64,000 bases of DNA from Neurospora intermedia (lineage: Eukaryota; Ascomycota; Sordariomycetes; Sordariales; Sordariaceae): positions 620,001-684,000 of the forward strand of contig BTPP01000008.1 of NCBI GenBank assembly GCA_037102815.1, in the 5' to 3' direction. Position 1 is the stretch's first letter. Each line of letters opens with the position of its first letter. The translations under genes were made by a program, and so were the position numbers. Below the pieces are notes generated by a model. That model saw nothing but the letters and a program-made list of their open reading frames with translations, had not been told where the DNA came from and did not search any database. Below are positions 51,128 through 64,000 of this stretch, in pieces.

Positions 51128-53262
51128 ATGGACAGTTCACATCAACTATCGGTCGACGAGAAACAAAGTGTGCGGGCCGGAGGACGTCCTGAAGACCGAG
51201 ATGAAATCGTCGCCGCGATTGAGAATGGAGTCGTGGTCAATGCTTCAGGTTATCGAGACCAGCTCGACCGACAATACAGTCTGTTGGGCTTGGCTGGCAT
51301 TGCAATTACCATTGACAACGCTTGGATAGCTCTTGGGTCGTCTATCTCGGTGTCCATTCGTACGTACTGCCTCGGGCGGGCCCCCTCTTGCTGGCGCTTG
51401 TTCTTCTTAGAACATCAATGAGTGGTCACTAACATCAGTAATGTTTGGAAGTTAATGGTGGTCCGCCTGGTCTTATTTTTGGTCTTATCGTCGCGGTTTT
51501 CTATTACAGCTTCATTGGGGCGGGACTGGCTGAGGTGAGTACAAGGAATCATCAGGTGTTGGACTGTGTGAATAGGGGTGTTAGAATGGGATGTCTGACA
51601 ATGAATTTTCATATTGTAGCTTGCATCAGCTATTCCAACTGCTGGTGGCGTTTACCATTGGGCCACTATCGGTAAGCTTCCCCTCGTTTACATTCCCACA
51701 CCTTCTGCTTAGATGCTAGAAAGGCAAGATTAACATCATTGCCAGCCGGCGGGCCCAAATATGGCCGCATTCTCGGTTTCTTCACCGGCTGGATCAACTT
51801 CTACGGATGGATGTTCGACCTAGCCGCCCTGATGCAGATCACGGCCAACATCTGCATCAGCATGTACTCTGTTTACCACCAGACCACTTACACCTACGAG
51901 CCATGGCAGGTATACATCACCTACCTGCTTGTTCTCTGGCTTTCCACGGCAGTTGTGATCTTTGCCAACCGAGTGATTCCGCACACCCAGAAAATCGGCA
52001 TGTTCTTCGTCATCGTCGGCGGTATTATCACCATTATTGTCATCTCAGCCATGCCCAAGCGTCACGCTAGTGATTACTTTGTCTGGAAATCTTTCACCGA
52101 GAATAACCTCACGGGCTGGCCGGGCGGTTTAGCGTTCTTGTTGGGGGTCTTGAACGGGGCGTTCACCGTGGGAACGCCAGATGCTATCACGCATATGGCT
52201 GAGGAGCTGCCACATCCAAAGAAGGACTTGCCAAAGGCAATAGGGCTACAAATCGGCTTGGGCTTTCTCTGTACGTTCACAAGCCCCTTTTACACTTGAT
52301 GAGCTTACACTAACTTCTTCGTTAGACGCATTCTGCTTCGCCATCGCCCTCTGCTACGCCATCACCGATCTTGACGCCCTCCAAGGCGGCTTCAACACTT
52401 ACCCGCTCGCCAACATCTACGCTCAAGCGACCGCCCACGCCGACGGGACCACAAATCACGGCGCCACCTTCGGTCTCTTGTTCATTATCTTGTGCTCCTC
52501 ACTCCTCTGCTGTGTCGGTACGGTTCTAGCTAACTCACGCATCTACTGGGCTTTGGCCCGAGACAACGCCGTCCCCTTATCCCCTCTCTTTTCCCGCGTC
52601 AATGAGAAACTTAGCTGTCCTATCCCTGCCACTCTTTTCGTCGGTAAGTCTTCTACTTCTACCCTCATTTCCTTTCTCCAACTGAAAACAGAAAACTGAC
52701 AAAGTACACCTTCCGTAAAAAAGCCACGATAGCATCAGCCCTAGGCGCCATCCCCCTCGGCTCGCCTACAGCCTTCCTCAACCTAACCGGTTCCTTCATC
52801 ATCCTCACCACCACATCCTACGCCATCCCTTTCGCCGCCAACATTGTGACCCGGCGCCAATACCTGCCCTCCGTCCCCGGCTCTTTTCGGCTAGGCAAGT
52901 TCGGAATGCCCATCAACATTATAGCGGTCCTCTTCATCGTGTTGTTCAACACCCTCTTTTGCTTTCCCTATGACCATCCAACCACGACGGAATCGATGAA
53001 CTATAATAGTGTCATTTTGGTTGGAGTGGTGGCACTGACGGCGATGTGGTGGGTGGTGCATGCGAGGAGGAATTATCCAGGGCCAAAAGTGATGGCGCTC
53101 TATATCCATGGTGGTGATATCACTGGAGAGAAGGTACAAGTGAGTGAAGGGGTTGAGGTACCTGGTAGTGGTTTGGAGCAGGAGGGATATGGAGGCGTGG
53201 GAGTGTTGAGGGAGAAGCCTCAGGAGAAGAAGAAGGGTAGTGATGGTGGGGTACTTCCGTAG
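51128..53262 (+). CDS. APC-superfamily permease, choline/GABA/amino-acid type
   Basis: Six exons: 51128-51359, 51452-51534, 51620-51671, 51746-52270, 52326-52643 and 52724-53262, giving 582 residues in one consistent frame. It is a plasma-membrane proton-coupled importer of the fungal choline (Hnm1)/GABA (Uga4) branch; the exact substrate cannot be read from sequence. Diagnostic stretches: 'ITIDNAWIALGSSISVSI' (TM1), 'GPPGLIFGLIVAVFYYSFIGAGLAE' reduced across TM2, then 'LASAIPTAGGVYHWATIAGP' spanning two introns, 'RILGFFTGWINFYGW', 'VGTPDAITHMAEELPHPKKDLPKAI' (family signature with charged loop) and 'NSRIYWALARDNAVP'. About 12 TM helices fit. The cytosolic N-terminus (about 45 residues) and the Gly/Glu/Lys-rich C-terminus are hydrophilic. 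It is the most intron-rich gene here, with introns of 55-92 nt. Nothing nearby suggests a metabolic cluster. Confidence 0.88.
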
Positions 53263-54583
53263 AACAGTTTTTAGGGGATTTTCATTGGGGGGCTATCGTT
53301 TGCAACGGCGTCATTCCTGAATTTGGAACTGCTGCTTTTGATTTGAACGGAAGATAGCTTGTTAGAAGACCACTCGCACTTAATCGTGCTTCAAACACTT
53401 TACACAAATGAAAACCACGAGGAGAGCCAGTCGTATCGGGCGAATCTTTCATATAACATCCTTCCCCCTTTTCCCTATATATCTTGCGCTTCTACCCTAA
53501 TTTCCAGTTGTGACCCATCAATTTTGAAACTCGCAGCAATAGTAGGACAAGGATGAGCCTTGACACTCCGAGCAAGAGAGTGAGGAATGGCGAATTTCAT
53601 CATGGATTTGTTCTCGTCTAATATCGTGACGAAATTGTAGATTTCGGCCTGGTTTTCATGGATGTAGGTGCCTCTAGGTAGTAGTAAAAGTTGAACTACT
53701 CGTTATTTTCTTACGTCGCCTGACCCGGCCGCAGCTTTCTCAACTTGAACTTTATGCAATCTCCTTCAAAAACATCGATTGCTGTTGTTGCGCAACTGAC
53801 ATGCCTTGTATGTATTACCAAGACACCGCAGTACCTAGGCAATCAAGAAGGAACAATTACTTCCCACGACAATAACCTCCCCAACCATCACCATACGCTG
53901 CTGTGCTCCGATTGCACTAACAAACTCCCCTTGAAATAGCAAACACTTTCTCCCCGTCATCTACGCCTAGGCACATACATGCATAGTATATACATAGTTC
54001 TCTCTATGCGCCCAATCTCGCATATTTCAAAACAGACTACGCAGCTACCCTTTTTTTTTTTTCTCTTTACCCTTTGAATCCTTGAGATCGATCGGAGGTA
54101 AGACGGAGAACCCGTCCATCTGTAACCTACCTCTATGTACGTGATCCTAGGTAGGTACTGTACTTGGCATACATATGTAACCTACCGAATGGTTCAATGT
54201 GACTAGTCATCCTATATCAAGACACTATACAATACAATGTGTAGGTAATCTACATGTGACCACTCAGCAGCCGACGAATCGAATGGTGATGATGATGGTC
54301 GGTGGAATATGTATGTGTGTGGAATGTGTGGAATGTTGTCCGACGCAAACGATCCGGGTACCTGAATAATGAATGCTACATATAAGATCTTGAAGTAACC
54401 TTAGGCACCTACCTTTTGTCACCTGATCTTCATTTCTGCTGGAATCAGCGACTGTACAGATTTTGCATATCATCGTCTGTTTGTTGCCTACCTAGAGATA
54501 GATGAATTTGTAATGTCGGGGCCGCCGGCCTCCGGGTCTTGACTATCTATCTGACTACCTAGGTATGTATATACACATTACAT

Positions 54584-54606
54584 GTACCTACCTACCTACC
54601 TACCCT
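54584..54606. repeat. (CCTA)n microsatellite
   Basis: About five tandem CCTA/ACCT units within a wider region of TAGGTA words. Confidence 0.8.
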
Positions 54607-55158
54607 TCCTTCTCTTAGTCTATATGGCTGATTGATTATATCTATCAAAGGAATCATCACCACCATCATTGCACAACCGAGAAAAAGAAAAGGAAGAAAA
54701 AAAAAACATTTACCATTTCCTGCTGACAAAAAACCTTCCAAGCCAGGCTCCGATGGACGATCACCATCACGGTTAGTTAGATTCGCACCCCGGCTCGACT
54801 CCCCGGCTCCTCGACCCCCCTTCCCCCCGCGGCGGCTCCCGACAGTCCGGAACCGAGCTTTCTTTGGATTGTTCGTCGGATTGGGTCTAGACTTCCAATG
54901 TCACCGTTCGGTCTCGCAGCTATCTGATTGAACATCCTCAAGGGTTACATACCTACTCTCGTCACTCAGCCAAGGGGGGGGCACCTACACTAGACACTAG
55001 ACACTAGACTAGACTAGCAGTTACCATAGGCACGGACCCGGCCCGACCTCTAGTCTAGACTGGTACCTAGGCTCCAATCAGTTCAGTTCAGGGGCAGTTA
55101 CATAGTTCTCGGGTTACACAACATATTATCGCGCCGTCTCCATGGTAGTGTACATAAT

Positions 55159-55187
55159 GTAGTGTAGTGTAGTGTAGTGTAGTGTAC
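55159..55187. repeat. (GTGTA)n pentanucleotide repeat
   Basis: Five to six GTGTA (TAGTG) units followed by TACATACAT. Confidence 0.85.
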
Positions 55188-55271
55188 ATACATTAGAGGT
55201 AGTATGGTAGTGGTAGTAGCGCCGCCAGCCCCCCTTTTTGCGGAATAGTCTCCTTTGAATGGAAGGTCAAA

Positions 55272-55357
55272 GAAGGAAGCAAGGAAGGGGGGAAGGAAGG
55301 AAGGAAGGAAGGAAGGAAGGAAGGGGGGAAGGAAGGAAGGAAGAAAGAAAGAAAGAA
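55272..55357. repeat. (GGAA)n microsatellite
   Basis: About 86 bp of GGAA units with GGGG interruptions, turning into GAAA at the right end. Long enough to vary between strains. Confidence 0.9.
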
Positions 55358-58300
55358 CGGCAGGCAGGTACTGACGACATTTGGACAGGTCACTTTGTGT
55401 GGTTACTGTACTGTAGTAGTGGCGCTTGAGGTAGGTAACGTAGTAGTACGTCTCACTGCAATGACCACTTACTCAAGTTGTTTCTTCGTCTCACTTGGAT
55501 AATAACAGACGGGTTACAACCTCTGTACTTTTTCCAGCACAATGTCATGCATCCCGTTCAAGCGACATTTCAAGTGACCTTCCCCAGTAGGAATGTGTAT
55601 TTACATTGCCGAGATCGTGATCAAAGAAAGTGGGAGTTGGAATTTTACCGCCACCTCCCATTGAATGCGGCGCGGCTTGGGTTGGTCGGACCGGGAAACA
55701 GCCAGGGAATGGGGGAAGGGAGGAAAGAGAAAAAGAAACAGTACTCGAAACGAAGACTTCAAGACTTTGACATTCAGGAAAGGCAGGAAAAAAGAAGCTT
55801 CTATATTTGAAAGCAAAGCAAACGTATCTTGGATACAGGGAAACAGTGTTTGGTTTCGAAAAGTGGACGGTTGGCGGTGTTCAACGGTTGAGTGACTCCA
55901 GTTTTCTAGCTAGACCCAGGGCAGGGAAGATGCAATTGGCCGAATCGATTCCTTTGTGCTTTTACTCGTAGGACCCTCGAGGTTCTTTTATTCTTCCATG
56001 TGGCTATTCCAACGGGTCGTTAGTGGTGGTATTATACATCCCCCTTTGCTCTCGTGCGCAGCAAATTATTTGATTCATGACAAGATGATTTGAAAACTAC
56101 AATCACGGCTCCGCCCGCAATTTGGGGACTGAACCCTCTTTTTCCCCTTTGCGGTTGAAGCATGCGTTTTTGGTGAGTTGAGCGCTTGATTGTCCGAGTT
56201 TTGATGCTGCAACGGGCCTTGTAAGCATAGAAGATTGTGTTTCGTCTCTTTCGGTACACGTCAACCTGTGTGTGGCACGAAATTTTCGAGGTAAGGTAAG
56301 GAAATGTAAGTGATAGGTCAGATTCCGAACAGCCATTGAAACAACAACAAAACAGCAAAGGGACCATATAACCGGGCTCTCCAGCCGGATGGCATGGTTA
56401 TTCTTTGTTGGAGAGCAACCTTGCCCGACACGTATTGTCAATGCTAAAGCATGCTCGCAAGGCAACTCGGACTCTGAACGGCCAAGTCAATAGGAAAATA
56501 AAAAGACATTAAGTGATGAGAGTAGCTAGTTCAAACCGGTTATGACCTTGCGCTGGGTACGAAATATCATTCCCGCTTGGTGACCAAGGAGTCAGGAGCT
56601 TAATCACAGAAGTGAACACAGAACACGTCCATTGTAAAGACGAGTATCCCTTTGTGTAATAGCCAAGCCTTGCTTCTCCGTATAATGGGGTTCGTGGGTG
56701 GTATTCTGAAACGAGCGGGAGGAAACGTTCTTTGGTCAAAGTGGCGTCTTGAAATTTACAGACAACTCATCTGTACTAAACAGGGCCGAGGTAACTGGAG
56801 GTACCTCTACCTCCTCGCTGTCGCAGCCCACCTTGCCGGAGCCATCCTGCAGGGCCTGAGTTGTCCGTCCCGACAGTCTGGTAGCCTATCCCCTTCGCCC
56901 CTTTGTCTCGCTTGCCACTTACTGGACTGCGCATGGTGGTACTTGTCTCCCACAAAACACCGGGAGGTGAGCCCGGCCGGATACGCTGCTGCAGCCCGTA
57001 CTCCGCTCCTAACAAGGCTCAGTGTCCCAACACTCGCCATCGACTGAACAGCATCATGCCCCAAGCCTGCAGTTTTCCCACAACGTCGGGACCCATAGAT
57101 CAGTATCATCCCCATAGCGTCAAGCACGGGTCGGTTATAATGAACTAGACAATAAACTTAGCAAAGCCACGTCTGAGCGTTAAACACAGCTCATCAGTCA
57201 GGAGGGAATCTCCTGATGTCGTATACCGCCCAATTCTGGACCGATCCATAACGCTTGCTGAGTTGGTCGCCTGGGCGTTGCCCGGTTTTCGCATGAACGC
57301 AGCGGTACTGGTTACAAACTGCCTGTCTCTCGGCAGTACATAAATGTCATGACAGATTGCCCTGAAAGGTGTTGACCGAGATGTAGAAACGCGGATAATG
57401 AACAATCTCTCCAAGCTGGTACCTAATATTGGTCCGGGAATTTACCCACCCGCTGTCAGCCTGTCATATGGTGTACTGGCTAGCTTGGACCAACCAGACA
57501 GCGCGAGCCGTCCAAATCGGGCATCTCTGCAAGAACCAAGCTAGGTTAAATTGCTGTAATTTGGTCCCAAACGACTGGTGATCATGAAGTTAAGAGAGGG
57601 TAAGTGGATCCGACCTCCGGGTGCTGCGAGGGACTCTGACACACCCAGAGCTGTCTAGCGGCGCCTCCTTGGCATTAACCAAAGCAGTAAAGTGATTCAT
57701 CACTTCTCGGAAAGGTCCTGCCCACGCCCGAAAGGCAAAGAGCCAAATGGTTTGGAACACTCGTGTCGAGGCGCCGAACGCGATACACTCAAAGAAGACT
57801 TGAAGATCTCTTGCGAGTCAGCGGTTGGTGGGATCCGTGAAAAGGGGCCTCTGAAACCAAGTTGCCGCATCCGGAGCTGTAACTATGGTCTGGGGAAAAA
57901 GCGGTCAACCCCAACTAGCTGCCGTATGTTCCCATCCCAACACTGATGTCTGGGGGTGGAGACGTTTCTGTGAGCGAGGCTGAATCTGGTGACGCGATAA
58001 TTAAGCGGGCTGTGCCCGTATCCGTACGCTTGGGAGCTTGTCGGTTCCCAAAATCCTCCACCACGATGCTAGGAGGTGTTGAGATGAGGTATCAGCAAGG
58101 CTGGCGATATCTGTGACCGACGAGATCGGTGTTCAGACTTCCACTTCGCCGAAACCGGTCGACGAAACGAACAATTTGTGCAGAATTTGCAACTCACCGG
58201 CAGATGGAACATGCCTGCAGTGTATAGAGCCATTTCAACCCTGTACCTAGACGGAACCCAGGTGCTACAGTAGTGTGTGTACCTACCTCTTCATGGTTAT

Positions 58301-61300
58301 CATCGTAGGTCTCCGCAAAGACGGACACGACAACGGCCTCATCGGGACAAGGGGACCCCCAAGGATCGCGATGCCTGTTTCTGAAACCATCAAGGATGTC
58401 TTGAATCTTTGTTGGCCTTGTCGGGGCCCATTCTGCGCCCTAGTCGCTCCAGTCGACTGCCAACTTCCACTTTGGAACCAATTCCAATGGGACGACCACT
58501 CCGGTCACCAGTGGAGTGACCCGACAGACTGGAAGCGAATCACACAAGGTGAGACCTCTCAGGGGTGCTGCGCTTGCGTGTGGTTCATGTGGGTCCCAAA
58601 GGACGGTCTGGGGCCAATCGTATTCGGTTTGAACCGTGGGTGAGCACTAACAAAGAACAGGTCGCAAAGTAGCTGGTACTTGTCCTTCTTCTGTCTCGCT
58701 TCCATGTTCCCTGCCCATCTGTACCCGTAACTTCCATGCTCCAAGTGAGGCGAGTCTGACATGCCCCCGGGAGAGAGAGGTGTGCTGTTGAGAAAGACCT
58801 CGCATGCGGGGATCCCAAGCCATCTTACCAAACCCCATCATGTCAAACAGCATAGGCTGGAATCAGTCAGCATTCGGACGTACCCTTTTTGTCAAAGTCC
58901 GCGTTGTCTTGCCTTTGTGCTCCTCGCTTGGGTTCGGATCATTCACATGTCAATCCCAGGACTATGGTTGCCCGCCTCTGTGTGAATGTCTTTGCAGGTC
59001 TCAACATGCTTGGAGTAACCGAGGGCAAACGGACAGAAGCGAAAGTGATGAAACTCCGCTACGCGCGAGGGAGGTAATTCCCATCCAGTAGTAACCCCAA
59101 TGAGCGGAAGGCAGGGAAGCACCACTGAGACTGCGATTTCGTTGTTGTGCAAGGGCACAAGTCACTGGCTGATCAGGGGACTTGACAGTGACACGGTGCC
59201 CAAGACGACCGCTCTTCACCCGCCTGCCTGGTAGAATTTGGTCTGTAGGGATAAGTATGGATCCACGAGTCGAAGAGTCCCCGGGACGGGATTAAGGTGC
59301 GTGAGCTGGCTCAAAGTCCTCAGGAAAACGAGGCGAAAAGGATGCGACGCTGCACGTTGGCGGCTGTCCCCTTCCTATTTAGACAAGAAATCCGCTTCAT
59401 GGTTCTTATAATAGCCGTGGCTGGTATGTGTACCATAGTATGCTCTTCAGAGTACGGTTGTGGCGTCTTGTCCGTGCTTCTCCGAATAGGTTCAGCTCAA
59501 CCTGAGGGGCGTGTGTGTGTGTGCGCGCGCGCCATACTCGGACCCGACAGTGTGGAACGGGCTTGCCTGAGTTGACTCCTTGCAAGGGCCCATGTACTGA
59601 ATCTGTAGGTTAACGCCACCACAAGCGGCACAATTACCCATCACCCAGGGTGATATTGCTCAATGTTCGCTGCACCGTGGTGTAGCTCCATGCGGTTTTA
59701 GGGGCACAAGGGCGACCCGTACGTATTTCTTTGTGTCTTTTGTTAGCGCTTATCACTGTTCGTTGGCTTGCCAAACCAGGTAGGTGAATTGTGAAAATGT
59801 GATAATGATAATGGGTTGCTGATGTGGGAGACACAGCATTTTTCTTGCTGTAGAATGGAGCTGCTGGCCATGATGATTGGGAAGTTGGGTCACTCCTGTC
59901 AGATTTCCCCAGCCACCGAGAAGGCAAGAACCCTGTGTACCAAGCAAGAGGTCTTTCAAAGTCGGCGGTTTTCGGGACTTGAGGCGCTCGAAAGGCTCGA
60001 AGGAGGACTCGTAGGAGTTGCGACATGCGGCATAGTCAGCAGGCGGCGGATGGATCCATGCCAGTGATGCGATGAGTCGGGATTTCAGACAGCACAGCGC
60101 TGTGAAGGGGAGAATGCGAACACCGAAGGGCTACGGATACCCAGCTGAACGGTCACTTGTTGAGACGGGATAGGATACCTATGATGGCGCCAATGATTCT
60201 TGGCGATCCCGATAGTCCACAGCGACACGCGACACGCGGATAAGAGGCCAGTCAGGTTGAGAGTCGCTCGCGGACTTGGTTGTGGGCGCGAGATTTTGTG
60301 GAACGTGGAGGACGCTATAGTTGCGGGAATTGGACGCCGTTGGTTGATCGAAATGAAAGCGTGGTTTCCTCTGCGACGCTGTGTACCTAATTTCCACAGC
60401 CGAGGAAATGACTGATATGTAGTACCGTAGACGGGAGGTAGCCATCACTCACCTCTAGCGGCACCGTTGTTCAAAGATGACGGGGTGACGCGAGGGGGAA
60501 AATAGGTAGTAGAGGTAGGTACCACCTAGAAAAATGGAAAGAAGTGACCTACATAGTACCTACCTACCTACCCAAGTTGGAGTGCATCAAATTTCTCCAC
60601 CTGACGGCCGCCGCGAGTTCTCGTCGGTCATTGCCTGGCTGTACATACCTGTAGTGTAAAGAAAGACCCATGACTCCTTCCCCTGGGCAACTGCCTTTGA
60701 CGCGACATTTGGAGCGATAGACCAGGACGGAAATAAACACTATTTTCATCCAATGCTGCTCGAATATCTTTTTGGCCTGTGCTCGCGTCTCCCGCCTGCC
60801 TTCGGAGACGGAGCGACAATGGATCTGGCAATGGCACTGGCATCTCATTCACTGGGCAGGCACCCCCCGCCCTCTTCCCCCCTTTTGTACCGGCCCTGAC
60901 GAGAGGGTGGACGGGAGCAGGGGCAAGGAGTCGAGCGGGAGCTAACGAATAGGGTGGGTAACAAAACACGTATCGTTGATACGCTACGTTACCTTACCCG
61001 AGCCCTGCCGCTACAAGATCCCAAAGGCACCCCGTTATTACATAGTACACTAGTACAGTGCATCACTCGTACACGACATGCCATGTATAGCTAGTATCAC
61101 AGTAGATGATCAGCGAGCGGGCATCACACCACGACAGCTAATCACAGACGGGAAATGAGGGCGCTCAACCCAGAGTGCCGGGACCAAACATCTCCAACTG
61201 AACCTGTTCAAACAATATGAGGTGCAGTGCCGTGTCAGCTTCTGTCGCATTCCTTTTTTCGGCGAGCAGGTGGAAACGCCTTGCTAGGTACTTTAGTTGG

Positions 61301-61623
61301 AAGAGAGAGCAACCAAGAGGACCTACGCTAGGTTGAACAGTACAAAGGTAAGTAGTGCACATATGCCTTCCGACTCGGACATCAAGTTATTACATGATCT
61401 TTCTCAATCCGAGGTAATTTCCTAACGCACTGTCCAACACTCCAATGGATGCCACCTCCCACGTACAAGCCCCCCGAGGTCAATGTTGTTTTGTCGCCCC
61501 ATGGCAACTGTTACTGCCGAACCAGTAAGTAGTAGAGTATAGTAGGTGGAGTGTACGAGATGTATAGTCGTGCTTCTTGGCACGAGATGACCAGTTTCTT
61601 CTGCACTCTGATGCACAGGGCAC

Positions 61624-61644
61624 CAGTCAGTCAGTCAGTCAGTC
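61624..61644. repeat. (CAGT)n microsatellite
   Basis: Five tandem CAGT units. Confidence 0.85.
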
Positions 61645-61926
61645 TCTGCTGCACGCTCCTGCAGTGGACTAGATTGCATTACCTAGCATCCGTCCTTAAT
61701 ATGGAAGGAACATATAGATCTTACAACATCCAATTACCGTCGTATCGCGCCTCCCCATTCTGGCACTCGTGGAAGAAGGGGTAAGGGTGCGATGGGGACG
61801 TGCTAGGACGTGGATTTTTACATTTAACAAAGGAACCCACAACCCCACACCATCGTTTCTTGCCTTCCTGGAAAGTGCGTAGAGGTAGTGTAGAGGTATG
61901 TATTAAAGCCGGGTCGGTGTCTCGCA

Positions 61927-61965
61927 GCGTCCCAAGCGTCGTCCCAAGCGTCGTCCCAAGCGTCC
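61927..61965. repeat. 12-bp tandem repeat (CGTCCCAAGCGT unit)
   Basis: Just over three copies of a GC-rich 12-mer; too short to be a functional element by itself. Confidence 0.8.
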
Positions 61966-63159
61966 TCAACACCGTGGCCCATTTCGGAAGCCCGTTTCCA
62001 TCTCCCGTTCCACATCGCCCACATCGCCAACTTACCAAAGGCACGCACTCGCTAGGCCATTTACCCTAGCCCGCCGGCGCCAGGCCACCGACCAACGACG
62101 CCCCGGACAAGCAAGCCCCGTCCCCCAACTCCCAACCACTCAAGCAAAGTGATAGCCTGCGAGGCTAGCCGGCATCCTCCAAGACCTGAGCTACCGCACT
62201 TCTCATCGACGGGAAGGCTTTTCCTTACCTCGTGTGGTCGTCACGGTGCCGTCGTCGGTTGGCGTCCAAGATCCCCCATCATGTTCCATGCTGTCTCCCA
62301 ACGACCTTGATTACTTCGCTCCCCCGCCCATTGGCCTATGAGATGCCCGTATAGTCGACAGGAGAGAGCTCCGAGAGCGTGCCAGCGCATCGGCCCCAAC
62401 CGACCATCCGCTTCAGCTACTGTATGTACACCAGTGCCGGATGTACACTCGCCATCGCCCCAACAAGGTCAACGAGTGCTTTGGATAGATTCTGAGCAAA
62501 CAAAGGCTCTTGTTCTCCTCAAGCTTTGCTTCGCGGCGCACCGGGTTAGACGACAGGCGAGCGGCAAAGCTACCCGAACACCATTGCGCTGTTGGCTGTT
62601 TCATTTTGCTGTCCGTTGTTCAACCTAGGGGGGCCCTTCTTCGCTGCTGGCTACATCATCATACACCAACCTAAGAGGCCTTGGCATGGCGTGGTTGCCC
62701 GTGTGAAGCTTGACTTTTTCAAGTTAATGGTCAGTGGAAAAGAGGTGATCATCATAGGGTCCGCCAACGCTGCGAACCATACTTCTAGGCCAACACTTTT
62801 GAAAGCGCAGAGGTCCACGCCGCCGCGGGAGTTCCGCTCGGTTTCGGATTTCGAGCCACCCTACCGTGGCTACGTACCACGACACGATACCAATTCTGAC
62901 GCCCGTCAACGCTACGCTGCCGCTTGCTGGCTTGCGCTAGAAAGAAAGCTAGAAAAACGAGAGCCCCCTGTCAGACCTGCATAGGATCGTTGCGACATCG
63001 AAGTCGAGGACGCGGCCAACAACGGTCCCAGCAAGCGCCTCTTTTCCCCTGTCTGCATTTTGCTCATTTCTTTTTCTTGGTCCCAGAGCCGTTGGCTCCC
63101 TACCTAGTACTTTAGCTGGCACGCCCGACAAACCCTAAAGACCCAGGAGACGCCCTGGG

Positions 63160-64000
63160 CCCTAACGGCGTGTTTGAGGTGCTGAGCGTGTACATATGTT
63201 ACAGTCAGTTACGGTTCGGTCGCGTACGGTCTGTCACGGTACCGCGCATGTACTGTGCCCAGCCCACGTCGGTACCTCTACATACACATTGCATGCATTA
63301 AGTACACCTCAACCGCCGATTCTGCACCCAACGCAAAACGCAGGGCAGCCCATCAAGCGACACAAGCACCTCAATCAAATCACCACTACATACAGTCCAG
63401 TATTACTTCGATCCGCCGACCTGGAGATCTCAAATTGCCCATTCAAACTCTGCCAGTCCGTTGGCTCACCTGCATCATTGAACTACCTTTACCTCATCAT
63501 ACGTCGGCCGTCATCTCTGCTCTGCCGCCGACCGCTATCTAGCACGTTCCCCCTTCTCTTCTTTTTTTTTTTTTTTTCTTTTTGCTCTCCGTCTTCTCGA
63601 CACTTCCGGCCGCTTCATCTCTCTTCTCATCTGAGTAATCAACACCCCAGAACAAGTAAGTGTGCTTTTCCCCATCTGTCGTTCCCCAACCAGTCACTTT
63701 GTGTCGTCGTCTCCTTGGCCCTCGCACGTGTCCGTCCCCTCCTGCCCTCCCCAATCTCTCCATTGTTTTGTTTTTGTAACCCCTGACCCATTTTTTCTCG
63801 TCTTTATCCGAGACCACTGCAGGCCCTCCCCCCTCTGTCCACCTACCCGGGTCTGGGGCCTGGGATCCCCGACCCTACCTTTCCCTGCTTTGCCCCTGCC
63901 ATACATAACACAGCAGCGCTAGCCTGAGGATGGCCCAAGTGGCTCTTTTGCGACTATGTTACCTACCCATGGTTGAAGGCTTCCCAAGGATCCGTATGTT
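63160..64000 (+). promoter_or_regulatory. Probable leader and first intron of a gene beyond the right edge
   Basis: From about 63290 the plus strand becomes C/A- and CT-rich like fungal 5' leaders, with a T/C tract at 63560-63582. An AACAAGTAAGTG string (63652-63663) holds a strong donor (GTAAGT at about 63657), so a leader intron may run to the window edge. No coding exon is seen. Plus-strand direction is inferred from the pyrimidine strand and the donor. Confidence 0.35.

Larger units (their letters stand above)
53263..58260. other. Gene-poor region, left part
   Basis: No recognisable protein on either strand. It holds microsatellites (CCTA near 54584-54606, GTGTA near 55159-55186, GGAA at 55272-55357), A/T homopolymers near 54050 and 54695, and many GGTAGGT/ACCTACC words typical of Sordariales intergenic DNA. 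There is no AT-skewed block of the kind RIP leaves, so it does not look like dead transposons. Confidence 0.45.
58261..63159. other. Gene-poor region, right part
   Basis: No recognisable gene. Short ORFs such as 58275-58643, 59634-60026 and 62338-62628 are Cys/Trp/Arg-rich without domain patterns. Contains a (CAGT)n tract (61624-61644), a 12-bp tandem (61927-61965) and ACCTACC clusters near 60551-60574. Confidence 0.4.

Noticed and set aside
58275-58643. 122-codon ORF with Trp/Cys-rich sequence
   Set aside because: No domain, no splice-supported neighbours, composition like random translation of GC-balanced intergenic DNA.

Overview
The window looks like nuclear DNA of a filamentous ascomycete, most likely a Sordariales species of the Neurospora/Sordaria type. 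The evidence is short introns of 55-138 nt with GTRNGT donors, CTRAC-like branch sites and AG acceptors, A at -3 before start codons, moderate GC content, C-rich third codon positions and AGGTAGGTACC-type intergenic sequence. The recognisable proteins have filamentous-fungal form, including a peptide N-glycanase that has lost its catalytic residues, as reported for Neurospora PNG1. The species call is inference. No tRNA, rRNA or CRISPR was seen.

Layout. 0-7 kb: PRP38 (+), a 321-bp MITE-like inverted-repeat element, a doubtful micro-exon gene, the mitochondrial amidotransferase subunit HER2/GatA (+), and convergent to it an MBL-like hydrolase (-) with an unusual AUG-less N-terminal extension. 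8-20 kb: one intronless 12.3-kb ORF (-) for a 4095-residue coiled-coil protein with a C-terminal membrane module. 21-27.5 kb: NSE4 (-), VPS34 (+) and mitochondrial enoyl reductase ETR1 (-). 29.7-38.5 kb: a fungal low-complexity protein (-), a retropepsin-like protein (-, 3 exons) and a 1189-residue orphan (+, 3 exons). 39.9-49.6 kb: PNG1 (-), UTP4 (-) and nicotinate phosphoribosyltransferase (+). 51.1-53.3 kb: a six-exon APC-family permease (+). 53.3-64 kb: gene-poor DNA with microsatellites, ending in what looks like the leader and first intron of a gene that starts beyond the window.

The genes are mostly unrelated housekeeping functions: splicing, mitochondrial translation and fatty-acid synthesis, SMC5/6 genome maintenance, endosomal PI3P, rRNA processing and NAD salvage. 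I see no operon-like cluster, secondary-metabolite cluster or intact transposon. HER2, the hydrolase extension and ETR1 all point to mitochondria, but nothing links them functionally.

The items most worth a second look are: the giant coiled-coil protein, whose internal duplications are whole multiples of seven residues; the near-cognate or spliced extension that would add a presequence and a membrane anchor to the hydrolase; the catalytically dead PNG1; the orphan and retropepsin-like genes; and the long-TIR MITE.
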